DNA from: HK1 sp965202735
GTDB lineage: Bacteria; Pseudomonadota; Gammaproteobacteria; HK1
Direction of reading: 5' to 3'
Length of the DNA: 64,000 nt
NCBI GenBank assembly: GCA_965202735.1
Contig: OZ241844.1
Span: 3,100,001-3,164,000 of the forward strand
The notes beneath the pieces are model-generated. The model saw only the letters and a program-made list of their open reading frames with translations. It was not told where the DNA came from and ran no database searches. Of the stretch, positions 36,933 through 47,006 are shown one piece after another. A program made the translations under genes and the position numbers. Position 1 is the stretch's first letter. Every line of letters begins with the position of its first letter.

Positions 36933-38385
36933 ATGGCCGCCAGCGCAGCTCCGGCTCTGCCCGGCGACGCACCCCCGTATGAACGGCACCGCCCCGAGCA
37001 GACCCCACTCTACGCCCTCGTCGAGGAGCACTTCCCGCGGTTTCTCGAACGCCTCGACGCCGAAGGTGTCTCGCTCCCCCACTTCGTCATCGAAGAATTC
37101 AAGGCGTACCTCAAGTGCGGGCGCCTCGAATACGGATTCCTGCGCGTCAAATGCGATGCCTGCCGGCACGAGAAGCTGGTGGCGTTCAGTTGCAAGCGCC
37201 GCGGCTTCTGCCCGAGCTGTGGCGCGCGACGCATGGCCGAGACCGCCGCCCACCTCGTCGAGCATGTGCTGCCCCAGCAACCCATCCGTCAGTGGGTGTT
37301 GTCCTTCCCCTACCCGCTACGGTTCCTGTTCGCGACCCGCCTCGCGGTGCTCACCGGAGTCCTGGGTATCGTCTACCGGGCGGTCTCCACCTTCCTCGTG
37401 CGCCGCGCCGGATTGCGCGTGGGCACCGACGCCGTCACCCTCATTCAGCGCTTCGGATCGGCGTTGAACCTCAACCCGCACCTCCACATGCTCTTCCTCG
37501 ACGGCGCCTACACGTTCGATGACGAAACACCCCGTTCCACCGCGTCGCCGCACCGACCCAAGCCGAGCTCCAGCGTCTGCTCCATGCTATCGCCACCCGC
37601 ACAACCCGCGCCCTGGAAAAGCAGGGACTGTTGCTGCGCGATGAAGAGACCCCCACCCTCGACATCGAGCCCGCCGACGATTTCGAGCAACTCCTCGGCG
37701 CCGCCGTCCACTACCGCATCGCCACCGGCCCCCTCGCCGGGCGCAAGGCCCTGACGCTGCGCACCGTCGACTCCAGCCCGCCGCCCGACCACCCCTGCAT
37801 CGCCCAGCTCTCGGGGCTCTCCCTCCATGCCGGCACCGTGTGCGAAGCCCATGAACGGGATTCCCTCGAACGCCTGTGCCGCTACATCGCCCGCCCCGCC
37901 GTCTCGAACGAACGCCTCTCGGTCCGCGGGCAGGTCGTGTATCGACTCAAGCACGCCTTCCGGGACGGGACAACTCATGTCGTGCTCGACCCCATCGACT
38001 TCCTCGCCCGCCTCGCCGCCCTCGTCCCACGCCCCCGCGCCCATCTCACCCGATACCACGGCGTGTTCGCCCCGAACTGCACGCACCGCCACCGCAGCGT
38101 CCCCAACCCGGCCCGTCACTCCACCCCCAGCCTCCCGCGTCTCGCCCCGCGCCCATGCGCTGGATGCAGCGGCTCGAGCGCGTGTTCCGCATCGACATCG
38201 AACACTGTGGCGTGTGTGGCGGCACGTTGCGCGTCATCGCGTGCATCGAAACGCCCGAACTCATCGAGACACTCCTCACCCATCTCGCCGCGCGCAACAC
38301 CGAGGGCATCGACCGCCCCCGCCCACCGCCGCTCCATGCGCCGCAAGCCCACCCTCCGGCCTCCCCATCTCCGGCCCTGTCCTGA
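36933..38385 (+). pseudogene. IS91-family transposase, two frameshifts
   Basis: Read as one protein over three frames, this is an IS91 Y2 transposase. Frame 1 (from 36933) gives TPLYALVEEHFPRFLERLD and the zinc-binding VKCDACRHEKLVAFSCKRRGF/CPSCGARRM, then LNPHLHMLFLDGAY (HUH motif HLH). The frame breaks near 37525-37545 and continues in the next frame with FEQLLGAAVHYRIATGPLAGR and LLRDEETP. A second break near 38095-38110 leads to the C-terminal WMQRLERVFRIDIEHCGVCGG segment. The catalytic HUH is present, but no intact polypeptide can be made. It lies between the cobalamin cluster and brnTA. Confidence 0.85.
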
Positions 38386-38717
38386 CTGCCCCCCACGGGT
38401 GCACCACAGCCCCGTTGCGCCTCGCCTCCCGTGCCCTTCGCTCTCCAGCGCCTTCCCGACATGCCTTCCTGTTCGCCGGCGCGAAATCGCACCATCCCGA
38501 GCGCGATTCGTCGGCTCTCGTACCGATTTCGAATCCGACAACGACCGGACCGATACTCCCGCAACCATCGCAATCGACGCTTTATACGCTTTATTCTTCC
38601 TATCCTTTCGTTTGCCGTCAGGTCGTCCTTCTTGCGACCCGGCGCTGGACCCGTTCGGGAAGATTCCGGAGTTCAAGTACTGCGCTACGCGCGTGGAGGC
38701 GGTGGGGAATCCGGGAG
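38386..38717. other. probable right end of the IS91 element
   Basis: About 330 bp with no supported gene. It is more AT-rich around 38570-38620 than its neighbours. By position it is likely the terminal region of the IS91 element, but no end motif is certain. Confidence 0.4.
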
Positions 38718-38960
38718 TCACCCTGTCTCGCGCAACTCCTCCCGCACTACTCGGCGCAGCGTGTCCTCCAGCTCGCAATTCGTGAGGTAGTCACGCAATG
38801 CCTGGTTGATGAGGGTCTGGTAGCCGCGACCGGTACCGGCGGCACGTTCCCGAAAGGCGGTGAGGATGTCGCTGTCAAGCATGATCGTGATTCGCCGCTT
38901 TCCGGTTTCGGCGATGACGGCGCCCCGTTTGGCTCCGTGCAGGTCATATTCCTCGCGCAT
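38718..38960 (-). CDS. brnA: BrnA-type antitoxin
   Basis: An 80-residue antitoxin starting MREEYDLHGAKRGAVIAETG. The C-terminal ribbon-helix-helix is RITIMLDSDILTAFRERAA followed by GRGYQTLINQALRDYL. BrnA binds its own promoter and neutralises BrnT. It overlaps the brnT end by 17 bp, the usual BrnTA arrangement. No lesion is visible. Confidence 0.9.
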   Translation of the reverse strand: MREEYDLHGAKRGAVIAETGKRRITIMLDSDILTAFRERAAGTGRGYQTLINQALRDYLTNCELEDTLRRVVREELRETG

Positions 38961-39216
38961 AGTTCCTTCTCTCGTTTCCGGTGGCGCGACGAGCCGAGAT
39001 GAGTCGGATCTGCGCCTTGCGATATGTGTAGATGACCGCCACGATGCGGCCGAAAGCATCCGCGCCAATGGTGAGGAACCGCCGCTCTCCCTCTGCGTCC
39101 GGGTCTTCCGTGGTCAACGCCAGTGGATCGGCAAGAACGACCTCGACATCTGCGAAAGCGACCCGGTGCATGGCGAGATTGGCGTCGGCCTTCCGGGAGT
39201 CCCAAGCGATGTCCAT
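38944..39216 (-). CDS. brnT: BrnT-type ribonuclease toxin
   Basis: A 90-residue toxin: MDIAWDSRKADANLAMHRVA, FADVEVVLADPLALT, RRFLTIGADAFGRIVAVIY and RLISARRATGNERRNYARG match the BrnT fold. The His-x(n)-Arg-Arg active-site residues (His17, Arg72/Arg76 region) are present. It cleaves RNA and arrests growth when free. The ATG at 39216 follows a short AT-rich promoter with tandem 12-bp repeats. It appears intact with its antitoxin. Confidence 0.9.
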   Translation of the reverse strand: MDIAWDSRKADANLAMHRVAFADVEVVLADPLALTTEDPDAEGERRFLTIGADAFGRIVAVIYTYRKAQIRLISARRATGNERRNYARGI

Positions 39217-39222
39217 GCCGTG

Positions 39223-39246
39223 ATATACGCATAAATATGCGCATAA
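39223..39246 (-). promoter_or_regulatory. candidate brnTA operator/promoter repeats
   Basis: On the coding strand two abutting 12-bp units read TTATGCGCATAT and TTATGCGTATAT, ending seven bases before the brnT ATG. They are AT-rich in a GC-rich setting. Each contains the near-palindrome ATGCGCAT, so they fit an autoregulatory site for the BrnA ribbon-helix-helix protein. Function is inferred from position. Confidence 0.5.
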
Positions 39247-39424
39247 ATCAAATATCCGAGATCTTGTCTCGGAACGAACAGAGCCTCGATCGATCGACCT
39301 CTCCGGCGCCGGCAATGGCGTACAATGCAGGGGCAGCCTTGCTTCCGACCCCGCGATCGCACGGCATCGCGATCGTCGCGCCGAACAGTCGCACCCGACA
39401 ACCGCACCGAACGGAGGAGCGCCG

Positions 39425-41278
39425 ATGGCTCGCGCCGCCGCTCCGTGGCCGCTCAAGCTCTCCGACGCCCTGTCCCTGCTCAACGTCGACAGTCTCCGGC
39501 ACCTGATCGACCGGCTGGATACGCCCAAGCCTCGGCCCACTCGCAAGGCGGACATGGTCCGCGTGGTCAGTAGCCGGCTCAGGGGCGATTCGCTGCGGCG
39601 TCTGTGGGACCGACTCGGCGAGCTCCAGAAGTCCGCGGTGAGCGAGGTGCTGCACGGCCCGGAGCCCGAGTTCAGCCCGGAGCAGTTCAAGGCGAAGTAC
39701 GGAGCGCTTCCCGCGGACCTCGGTTCGGAGGCCCCCCGCGGCGCCGTGCCGTTGCGGCTCTTCCTCCACCCCGAGGACCGCTACTCGAGCAGGCTGCGGA
39801 TCATCCCCGTGGATCTCGCGGAGCGCCTGCGCGCCTTCGTGCCGCCGCCCGAGGAGGCGACGCTCGCCGCCGTGGACGAGCTGCCGGCAACCGTCGAGCA
39901 ACGCCGGCAGCGCTATGTCCCCAAGGGCGAGAAGCCGACATTCGATCGCGTTGAGCTCGTGCGCCGCGACATGGAACACTCGGCGTTGCGGGACCTGTCC
40001 ACCGTGATGCGCCTCGTCGCCCAGGGCCGGGTCGCGGTGAGCGCCACCACGCGGCGACCCTCGGCCGCCGCGATGCAGCGCATCGCCGAAGCCCTGGACG
40101 GAGGCGACTTCTACGATCCGGGCATGAAGAAGGAGAAGCGCTGGGAGCAGGTGATCGGTCCCATCAGGGCGTTCGCCTGGCCGATGCTGCTGCAGGCCGC
40201 GAAGCTGGCCGAGCCCAAGGGCTCGAAGCTCGCGCTGACGAAGGCGGGCCATGCCGCCCTCGCCAAGCCGCCGGAGGAGACGTTGCGCCACCTCTGGGAG
40301 CGATGGCTCCGGAACACCCTGCTCGACGAGTTTAGCCGCGTCGACGACATCAAGGGACAGCAGCGCGGCAAGGGCCGGCACGCGATGACCGCCGCGGTCA
40401 ACCGCCGCCCGGCGATCACGGAGGCCATGTGGCACTGCCCGGTGAATCGGTGGGTGCGCTTCGACGAGTTCTCGCGCTTCATGCAGGCGTCGTCGCTCAC
40501 CTTCGACGTCACCCGGGACCCCTGGCGTCTCTACATCGTGGACACCCAATACGGCAGCCTGGGATACGCCGGCTGCCACGACTGGTCCGTCGTCCAGGGC
40601 CGGTATCTCCTCTGCCTGCTGTTCGAGTACGCCGCCACGCTCGGCCTCGTCGACGTGGCCTACGTCGACCCGCACGGCGCGCGGGCGGACTTCTGGGACA
40701 TGTGGGGCGCCGACGAGCTGGTGTACCTCAGCCGTTACGACGGTCTCCAGTACCTCCGGCTAACCCCGCTCGGCGCATACTGCCTGGGCCTCGCGGAGAC
40801 CTGGGAGTCGAGCCTCCCGGCGGCCCGCACCTCGCTCACCGTGTTCCCCGACCGGCGGCTGCACGCGAGCGCTCCCCCGTCACCGGATGAACGCGTGATA
40901 CTGGAGACTTGGGCGAGCCTCGAATCGGACGACGTCTGGCGCCTGGACCGCGACCGGACGCTCGCCGCCGTCGAAGGTGGTCACGCCGTGGACGATCTGC
41001 GCGAGTTCCTCGCAGCCCGTGACGAACAGCCCCTGCCGGAGACGGTCGAGGGCTTTCTGCGCGACGTCGAGCGCCGGGCGCGCGCGCTGAAGTCGCGGGG
41101 GACGGCGGTCCTGTTCGAATGCGCGGACGAGGAGGTCGCCGGCCGGCTGGCCGCCGACGATCGCACCGCGAAGCTCTGCCTGCGTGCCGGCGAGCGCACC
41201 CTCGTCGTTCGCACGAACGCCGAGGATGCGTTCCGCAAGGCGGTGCGCGCGTTGGGCTACGGCATGTCGCAAGCCTGA
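39425..41278 (+). CDS. helicase-associated-domain-like protein of unknown function
   Basis: A 617-residue soluble protein preceded by a good ribosome-binding site (GGAGGAG). The N-terminus (LKLSDALSLLNVDSLRHLIDRL) and the middle winged-helix-like repeats (RLTPLGAYCLGLAETWE, LALTKAGHAALA) resemble the Helicase_C_3/XPB-associated proteins that accompany XPB-type helicases. No ATPase motif is present. No helicase gene is adjacent, so this copy is separated from any partner. It may bind DNA. Assignment is tentative; it might better be called a conserved hypothetical. Confidence 0.6.
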   Translation: MARAAAPWPLKLSDALSLLNVDSLRHLIDRLDTPKPRPTRKADMVRVVSSRLRGDSLRRLWDRLGELQKSAVSEVLHGPEPEFSPEQFKAKYGALPADLGSEAPRGAVPLRLFLHPEDRYSSRLRIIPVDLAERLRAFVPPPEEATLAAVDELPATVEQRRQRYVPKGEKPTFDRVELVRRDMEHSALRDLSTVMRLVAQGRVAVSATTRRPSAAAMQRIAEALDGGDFYDPGMKKEKRWEQVIGPIRAFAWPMLLQAAKLAEPKGSKLALTKAGHAALAKPPEETLRHLWERWLRNTLLDEFSRVDDIKGQQRGKGRHAMTAAVNRRPAITEAMWHCPVNRWVRFDEFSRFMQASSLTFDVTRDPWRLYIVDTQYGSLGYAGCHDWSVVQGRYLLCLLFEYAATLGLVDVAYVDPHGARADFWDMWGADELVYLSRYDGLQYLRLTPLGAYCLGLAETWESSLPAARTSLTVFPDRRLHASAPPSPDERVILETWASLESDDVWRLDRDRTLAAVEGGHAVDDLREFLAARDEQPLPETVEGFLRDVERRARALKSRGTAVLFECADEEVAGRLAADDRTAKLCLRAGERTLVVRTNAEDAFRKAVRALGYGMSQA

Positions 41279-41389
41279 TCCGGCCAGCGCGGCGAGTCGC
41301 TGCGCCTTGGGGATCGCGTGGCCGCTGATCGGGCATGCTGCCGCGCGTCATCCAGCCTCGCCAAAGCTGTTGTAGACTTCGACGCCGCC

Positions 41390-41994
41390 ATGTTCAGGGA
41401 CGAACGGTTCGCGTTGCGGTCTTCGGTATGTGCACTCTGGGTCTGCGCATGGATGGCGGCCCGGCGTTCGGACCACAGCGAGCTTGGGCCGGCAGCGAGA
41501 CGTGGGCCGATGTCACCGATGTGACCCAGTACGTACCGCTCGCCTGGGCGGCGGGACGCACGTTCCATGCCGCGGACGTCGAGGGCGCCTTTCAGCTTGC
41601 CGCCGCGGGGATCATGACGGTGGGCTCCTCGGAGCTGCTCAAGCGCGCCATCAACGAGAAGCGCCCCAACTACCGACCGGGGGGCGGGCGCAATTCGTTC
41701 CCGTCCGGCCACGTGTCGAAGGCGTGGTTCGCCGCCGCACACCTGCAGAGGCGGTACGGATGCTACATGCTGAAAGCGAGGTGCTGGCGCGGGTCGGCGG
41801 TGCCCTACCTGGCAGCCGTCGCCACCGCGATTGGGAGAGTTCGTGCCGACCGGCACCACGTCAGCGAGGTGATCGGGAGCGCCGTCCTGGCCGAGACGTG
41901 GGTCCGGTTGACGACCGACAGGTTCAACGCCGGACTGCGTATCGAGCCGTCACTCGAGAACGGTTTTGGCATCCGGATCTTCAAGGAGTTCTAG
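41390..41994 (+). CDS. PAP2-family phosphatase, probable 5' frameshift
   Basis: The frame containing ETWADVTDVTQYVPL carries PAP2 motifs: LKRAINEKRPNY (KxxxxxxRP), SFPSGH, and RVRADRHHVSEV, where the usual final Asp is Glu. This frame can begin at ATG 41428 but has no signal peptide. In another frame, from ATG 41390, MFRDERFALRSSVCALWVCA looks like a signal peptide that would join if one base were gained or lost near 41455-41470. Such phosphatases act on lipid phosphates in the periplasm. Either the gene is frameshifted or it starts at 41428 as a cytoplasmic variant. Confidence 0.65.
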
Positions 41995-42001
41995 TGTCTC
42001 G

Positions 42002-42315
42002 TCACACATCAAATGTCGGATAGAGTCGCTTCAATTTCACACGGCCATCGTCGGTGGTGAACTGCCAGTTGACCTTGGCCTGGATGCGGTCGCGGGCCGC
42101 CTGCCAAGCCGCCACTTCGCGACGCAGGACATCGATGGAGTCGATTCGCCGGTTCAGACACTGGCGGATCATGACGTTGAGTTCGACCTCGGCGACGTTG
42201 AGCCAACTGCCGTGCTTGGGCGTATAGACGAACTCGAAGCGGTCCCACAGAGCCTTGGCGACCCTCGGCTCGAAGGCCTCGTACAAAGCCACTGTCGACG
42301 TATCCCAGCTCCACC
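42002..42315 (-). pseudogene. IS630-family transposase C-terminal fragment
   Basis: About 100 codons encoding the end of an IS630 DDE transposase: TVALYEAFEPRVAKALWDRF, YTPKHGSWLNVAEVELNV, and the end FTTDDGRVKLKRLYPTFDV. The upstream part is replaced at about 42315 by IS21 sequence in the same reading frame. The same IS630 tail recurs twice in degraded form near 33331-33605. Confidence 0.85.
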
Positions 42316-43618
42316 ACGCGGAACGCACCGAGCGGGTTCCGAGGGTGAGGGCGCGCTGGGCGGCGGCTTCGAGCCGGGCGTTGGAGTAGGTTTTGGCCAG
42401 GCGCAGGATGCCGAGGCAGGCGCGGTAGCTCTGCTCGGGGTGGCGCCGGGCGTGGAGCACGTCGGTGATGAGCGCGACAGTGGCGGGGCCGATGTGCTCG
42501 GCCCATCGCGAGAAGCGCTCGGGGGACCATTGCTCGGCGAAGCGGCGATGCTTCTCCGGCATGTGCTCGGTGACGGTGGTATGGCGTGCGGGCGCTGAGG
42601 AGCGCACGTGGCTGGCGACACGCTGCCCGTGGTGGAAGAGCTCGACGGTGTGCGCGGTGAAGCGGGCATGGAGCTGATGTCCGACGAGGGTGTGGGGCAC
42701 GGAGTAGTAGTGGCGTTCGAGCTCGATGTGGTAGTCGATGTGTACGCGGACCTTCTTCCACTGGGCGAAGACGTAGGGCTCGACGGGAAGCGGACGCAGC
42801 GCCGGTCGGTCGATGGACTCGAAGGCGCTGCGTCGCGAGCCGGGGAGCTTGCGGAACGCTCGGGTGTTGAGCCGTTCGAGCCGCTCGGCGATGGCGTGGT
42901 TGAGCTCCTCGAGCGAGAAGAACGTGCGGTGGCGAAGCGCGGCGAGAATCCAGCGCTCGACCACCTGCACGCCGACCTCGACCTTGGCCTTGTCGCGGGG
43001 GCGTCGCACCCATGAGGGGACGATGGCGAAGCCGTAATGCTCGGCGAGGTCGGTGTAGGTGGGATGGGCATCGGGCTCGAAGCGGTGGGCGCGGGTGATG
43101 GCCGAGCGGAGATTGTCGGGCACCACGATGTCGGGGACGCCTTCGAAGAAGCGTAGGGCGCGCACGTGCGAGGCACACCCGTCGGGGAGCGTCTGGGTCC
43201 AGGTCGCCTCGGCGAAGGTGTAGTTCGACGTCCCGAGCACGGCGACGAAGACCTGTGCGTCGCGCACCTCGCCGGTGAAGCGCTCGACGACGGCCACGCG
43301 CTGCCCGGCGTAGTCGACGAACAGCCGCTCGCCGGCGCGGTGGCTCTGGCGCATCACCACGTCGAGACGCCCCCGCCACGCACGGTAGCGCTCGCAGAAC
43401 TGGCTGTACTGGAGCCCCTCGGGATGCTCGGCCTTGTACTCCTGCCACAGCAGCGCGAGGGTGACCCCCGCACGACGGCGTTCGCAGTGCACCCGTGCCC
43501 AGTCCGGCACGGCCCGCGCGATGCGCGTCGGGACCGGCGCGGCGGGGAACAGCCGCGCCTCAAGGGCACGCTCGTCGAGTCGTTCGGGCAAGCGGCTGGG
43601 TGTAGATCTAGAACTGAC
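42316..43618 (-). pseudogene. IS21-family transposase (IstA) fragment
   Basis: About 430 codons of an IstA transposase. The DDE core is visible: LFVDYAGQRVAVVERFTG, VPDIVVPDNLRSAITRAH, and RPRDKAKVEVGVQVVERW. The N-terminal helix-turn-helix part is cut off where ISKra4 begins (about 43618). The C-terminus is cut at LGTRSVRS, where the IS630 fragment begins. No IstB helper gene is present. The frame is still open into both neighbours, giving a misleading chimeric reading frame over 1000 codons long. Confidence 0.85.
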
Positions 43619-45185
43619 ACGAGCTAATACTCCTAAATGATCGAATTCTAAAGATTTGTGGAAAACGCCAGACGAAGAAGAACCCGTCTCCGGTGACACT
43701 TTGTCACCGCAGGCAAGCTCAGAGGGGAAGACGGGGCAGTGATCCTCTGCAACAATGCTGTGCGCGAAATCCCAACACTGTGGAGGGCTGCCCCAATGGA
43801 AGTATCCCATACGCCGACCGACAAACCCACTCCCCAAGATGTCTGGAGCGTGCTCGAAGCACTCCCCCGGCGCGTGAGTGCGCTGCTGAAGAAGTACGAA
43901 TCGTCCGACACGCATTCGTTCGAGAACTTCGAGCGCGAGCTCCACGCCCTGTTCGCCCGCACCGAGTGCGCGGTCACCGAACAGGCGCTCGCCCGACACG
44001 ACGTGGACCTGCCGTTCGTGCTCATCGACGGCGAGGTCCATCGCCGGGCGTGTCGCAGTGCCCAGACCTACCTCACCACCGCCGGCCCGGTGTCGGTGAC
44101 CCGCACGCTGTACCGGGCGCGGCGCGGGGCGCGGGCAGTGGCGGCGCTGGAGCGCCGGGTGGGCATCGTCGAGGGGTACTGGACGCCGCTCGCGGCGCGC
44201 CACGGTGCGCTGCTGGTCTCGCATCTGACCCCGCGAGACGCCGAGCAGGTGCTGGCCACCCTCGGGCCGATGCAGCCGTCGAAGAGCAGCCTCGACCGGC
44301 TGCCCAAGGCGCTGTCGGCGCGCTGGGAGGCGCAGCGCGAGACGTTCGAGACCACGGTGCGCGAGGCCAGCGTCGCGGTGCCGGAGGCGGCCCGTGCGGT
44401 GGTGGTCTCGCTCGACGGGGTGATGGCGCCGATGCGCGGCGGATACCGCGAGGCGGGCTGTGCCACGGTCTCGCTGGTCGATGCCCAGGGCGAGCGGCTG
44501 TACAGCGTGCGCATGGGCCGGATGCCGCAGCCGCGCAAGGCGAGCCTCAAGGCGATGGTTGCCGCCGAGGTCGCGGCGGTGCGCGCCCCGCGCCCGGACC
44601 TCACCGTGGTCAAGCTCGCCGACGGGGCGAAGGACAACTGGACGTTCCTCTCCGGTGCGCTGCCCGAGGGCGTCGAACTCATCGACTTCTACCACGCCGT
44701 CGAGCAGCTCAGCGACGCCTTCGACGCCGCCTACGGCACCGCCTCGCCCAAGGCGGCGACGCAGCTCAACACCTATCGCCACCGGCTGCGTCATGAGCCC
44801 GCCGGGGTCGAGCGGGTCATCCGCGCGCTGGTGCATCTGCGCACGAGATATCCCGACGAGGAGCGCATCGCACAGGTGCTCGGCTACTTCCGCGGCAATC
44901 GCCACCGCATGGGCTACGCCGAGGCCAAGGCGCGGGGCCTGCCCATCGGCTCCGGGGTCGTCGAGGCGGCCTGCAAGACCTTGGTCACCGAACGGCTCAA
45001 GCGCTCCGGGATGCGCTGGGGCCTGCCCGGCGGGCAAGCCATTCTCACCCTGCGCTCGCTCGTGCAGAGCCAACGATTCGACCATGCATGGCCTGTGCTC
45101 GCGGAAACGTATCGAGCCGACGTGGCTTGTCCTGACAATGTCGTACCCCTTCGACGGACATACCTTCATTGATACTGATCAGTTC
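43612..45185 (+). mobile_element. ISKra4-family insertion sequence (approximate limits)
   Basis: Limits are estimated from where IstA homology stops on the left and PHP-ATPase homology stops on the right. Both edges carry a GAACTGA motif (left at about 43612 and, in reverse, right at about 45184), which may be part of the terminal repeats. The 1.57-kb size suits the ISKra4 family. Target duplications are not determinable, since the flanks derive from different genes. Confidence 0.55.
43796..45172 (+). CDS. ISKra4-family transposase
   Basis: A 458-residue transposase, apparently intact, from MEVSHTPTDKPTPQDVW. ISKra4 landmarks are VVVSLDGVMAPMRGGYREAG, VKLADGAKDNWTFLSG, VELIDFYHAVEQLSDAFD and the C-terminal GSGVVEAACKTLVTERLKRS. 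It is the only complete transposase in the window, so this element may be the youngest. It split or abutted an IS21 fragment on its left and a PHP-ATPase gene on its right. Start at 43739 is also possible. Confidence 0.9.
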   Translation: MEVSHTPTDKPTPQDVWSVLEALPRRVSALLKKYESSDTHSFENFERELHALFARTECAVTEQALARHDVDLPFVLIDGEVHRRACRSAQTYLTTAGPVSVTRTLYRARRGARAVAALERRVGIVEGYWTPLAARHGALLVSHLTPRDAEQVLATLGPMQPSKSSLDRLPKALSARWEAQRETFETTVREASVAVPEAARAVVVSLDGVMAPMRGGYREAGCATVSLVDAQGERLYSVRMGRMPQPRKASLKAMVAAEVAAVRAPRPDLTVVKLADGAKDNWTFLSGALPEGVELIDFYHAVEQLSDAFDAAYGTASPKAATQLNTYRHRLRHEPAGVERVIRALVHLRTRYPDEERIAQVLGYFRGNRHRMGYAEAKARGLPIGSGVVEAACKTLVTERLKRSGMRWGLPGGQAILTLRSLVQSQRFDHAWPVLAETYRADVACPDNVVPLRRTYLH

Positions 45186-47006
45186 CGGGGGCACACCCTC
45201 TCCCACACGCAGCAGCCGTTGGTAGGCAACGCCGACTTCCCTGCCTGTCTTGTCCGCCATCGCAGGCAGTTTCACAAACTCCTTCTCCAGCTCCGCCTCA
45301 GACTCCGCCATGGCCTGCTGCAAGTCGACACCCAACGGCGTCAACGCAGTGTCCGCCTCGGTGAGCGTCGAATCGATCGAGGCAAGCACTTCGCGCAGCC
45401 CCTTCTCCAGCTTCTCCAGAATCTGCCGGCCTTCTCGGAGAAGGTCCGCATGCGGCAGGCTTTCCAACGTCCTGTCGCTCAGAAAAATCAAATCCGGCAG
45501 ATCCTCCTCGAATCGCCGTCGGGCGTCCCGGACCCGTTCAATCTCCTGCCGCATTCGAGGCTCCAACCGCCGCTCCCTTTCGAGGAGCGGCACCACCTTC
45601 AATTTCTCCTCCAGACCATGCTCCCGAAACTGCCTGACCCTCTCCTGGAGCTTCGGAAGCCTCACGATCTGTTCCGCTACCTCATCCTTCCGTTCATGTG
45701 CCTTTACAAGACGCTCCCCATTCTCCGCCAGCTTGCGCTGAGCCAATTCAAGGCGGGAGGTGTCCGCCGCATCCCGGGGCAGGAAACGATCGAGTACCCT
45801 CGTCAATTCACCCTTCTCTTTAGCGAGTTCGTAAATCTCGTTCTGTCCATAGATCTCCGCCCCCGGGAGCAGATCCGTCGCAGGATGCAGTGATGACTCG
45901 TTTTCGTCTTCATCGATGACTCTGGGCGGTTCTCCGTACCGTCGAACCACCCTGTATCGTTTCATGTTGTTTACCGAGGAGGACAACTTCACGATGACTC
46001 TGCCGCCTTCCTTGCCGAGATTCTCCCTGACGATCTGATCACCCACTTTCGCCGCGTCTCCGGCCTTGTGTGGAATGTCGAGCGCGTATCTGAGGCATTC
46101 GAGCAATGTCGACTTGCCGGTTCCTCGCCCTCCAATCACCGCATCCAGGTGGCCGGAAAAGTTCGCGGTGAGGCCGTCAAAGTAGCCACCTTCGATTCGG
46201 ACACCATGTATCTGGCTATAGTGGCTCTGCTGCATCTGATCCAGAAGACGAACCCGCGATTCGGGATACTTGAAAGCCAGCACGAACGAGGAAAAGCAGG
46301 GTCGGGTCATCTTTATGAATGTCGACGCACCGGGCTCGGCCAAGTCTTCGGGTTTCGAGACATCCCTGGCGTTGATTACCGTGATGGGGCGCTCGCGTCG
46401 ATAGTCGGGGTTCTCGTTTTCGACGATCTGCCTGTAGTTGAGGGGCAAGTCGTTGATAGTGCCTGGAATCTGCCCGGCTATCACGAGATCGTGATTCTTC
46501 CAGATGTGGGGCAGTCCTCCGCCGTCCTGGTACAGCCGGAGCAGACCGCTCCTTCCGGTCATGTGAGCGGCGTACCAGAATCCGTTCTGTTCGTGAATGA
46601 TCCGGGCGATGTCCAGGCAACCCCGCCGGGAGGGGGCTACACGTTCCTCGGGGTCCGTCAGATCCAGCTTTCCGAGCACACGCTGAAGCTCGTCGGTCGT
46701 GGTTTCCTCCGCAAACAGGCAGACCATGTGGGCCTTTTCCGTGGAGCTGATCTCGAATCCGGGAAACACGATGATGTCGTGCGGCGCCAGTGTGTCCCGG
46801 ATCAGGTCGACGTCCTGCACGCTGCCATGATCGGCCAATCCCACGACCTGAATATCCTCGCACTGGCAGGCTTCCAGAAGCGCTTGCGCGTAGCCTCCTG
46901 CGCCCAGTCCGTGGTCTTGCCCGCGACAGGTCCTGCCGTAGCCGTGCGGATTGACCTGCAAAGCGCATTTCCAGAATCTGGCGTGCGTGTGGTTCGTATC
47001 GTTCAT
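45173..47006 (-). pseudogene. second PHP-ATPase (TrlF-like), 3' truncated by ISKra4
   Basis: From MNDTNHTHARFWKCALQVNP the frame encodes about 610 residues. There is a PHP-like N-terminus (VVGLADHGSVQDVDLIRDTL, IVFPGFEISSTEKAHMVCLF, GFWYAAHMTG) and Walker A in VIGGRGTGKSTLLECLRYAL. A long coiled coil follows (ERERRLEPRMRQEIERVRDA onward). The Walker B half is missing: homology ends at about 45173-45190, where ISKra4 begins. The family is that of 25696-28524, but sequence identity is low, so this is a separate system rather than a recent duplicate. Lower GC than surrounding genes suggests transfer. Confidence 0.8.
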
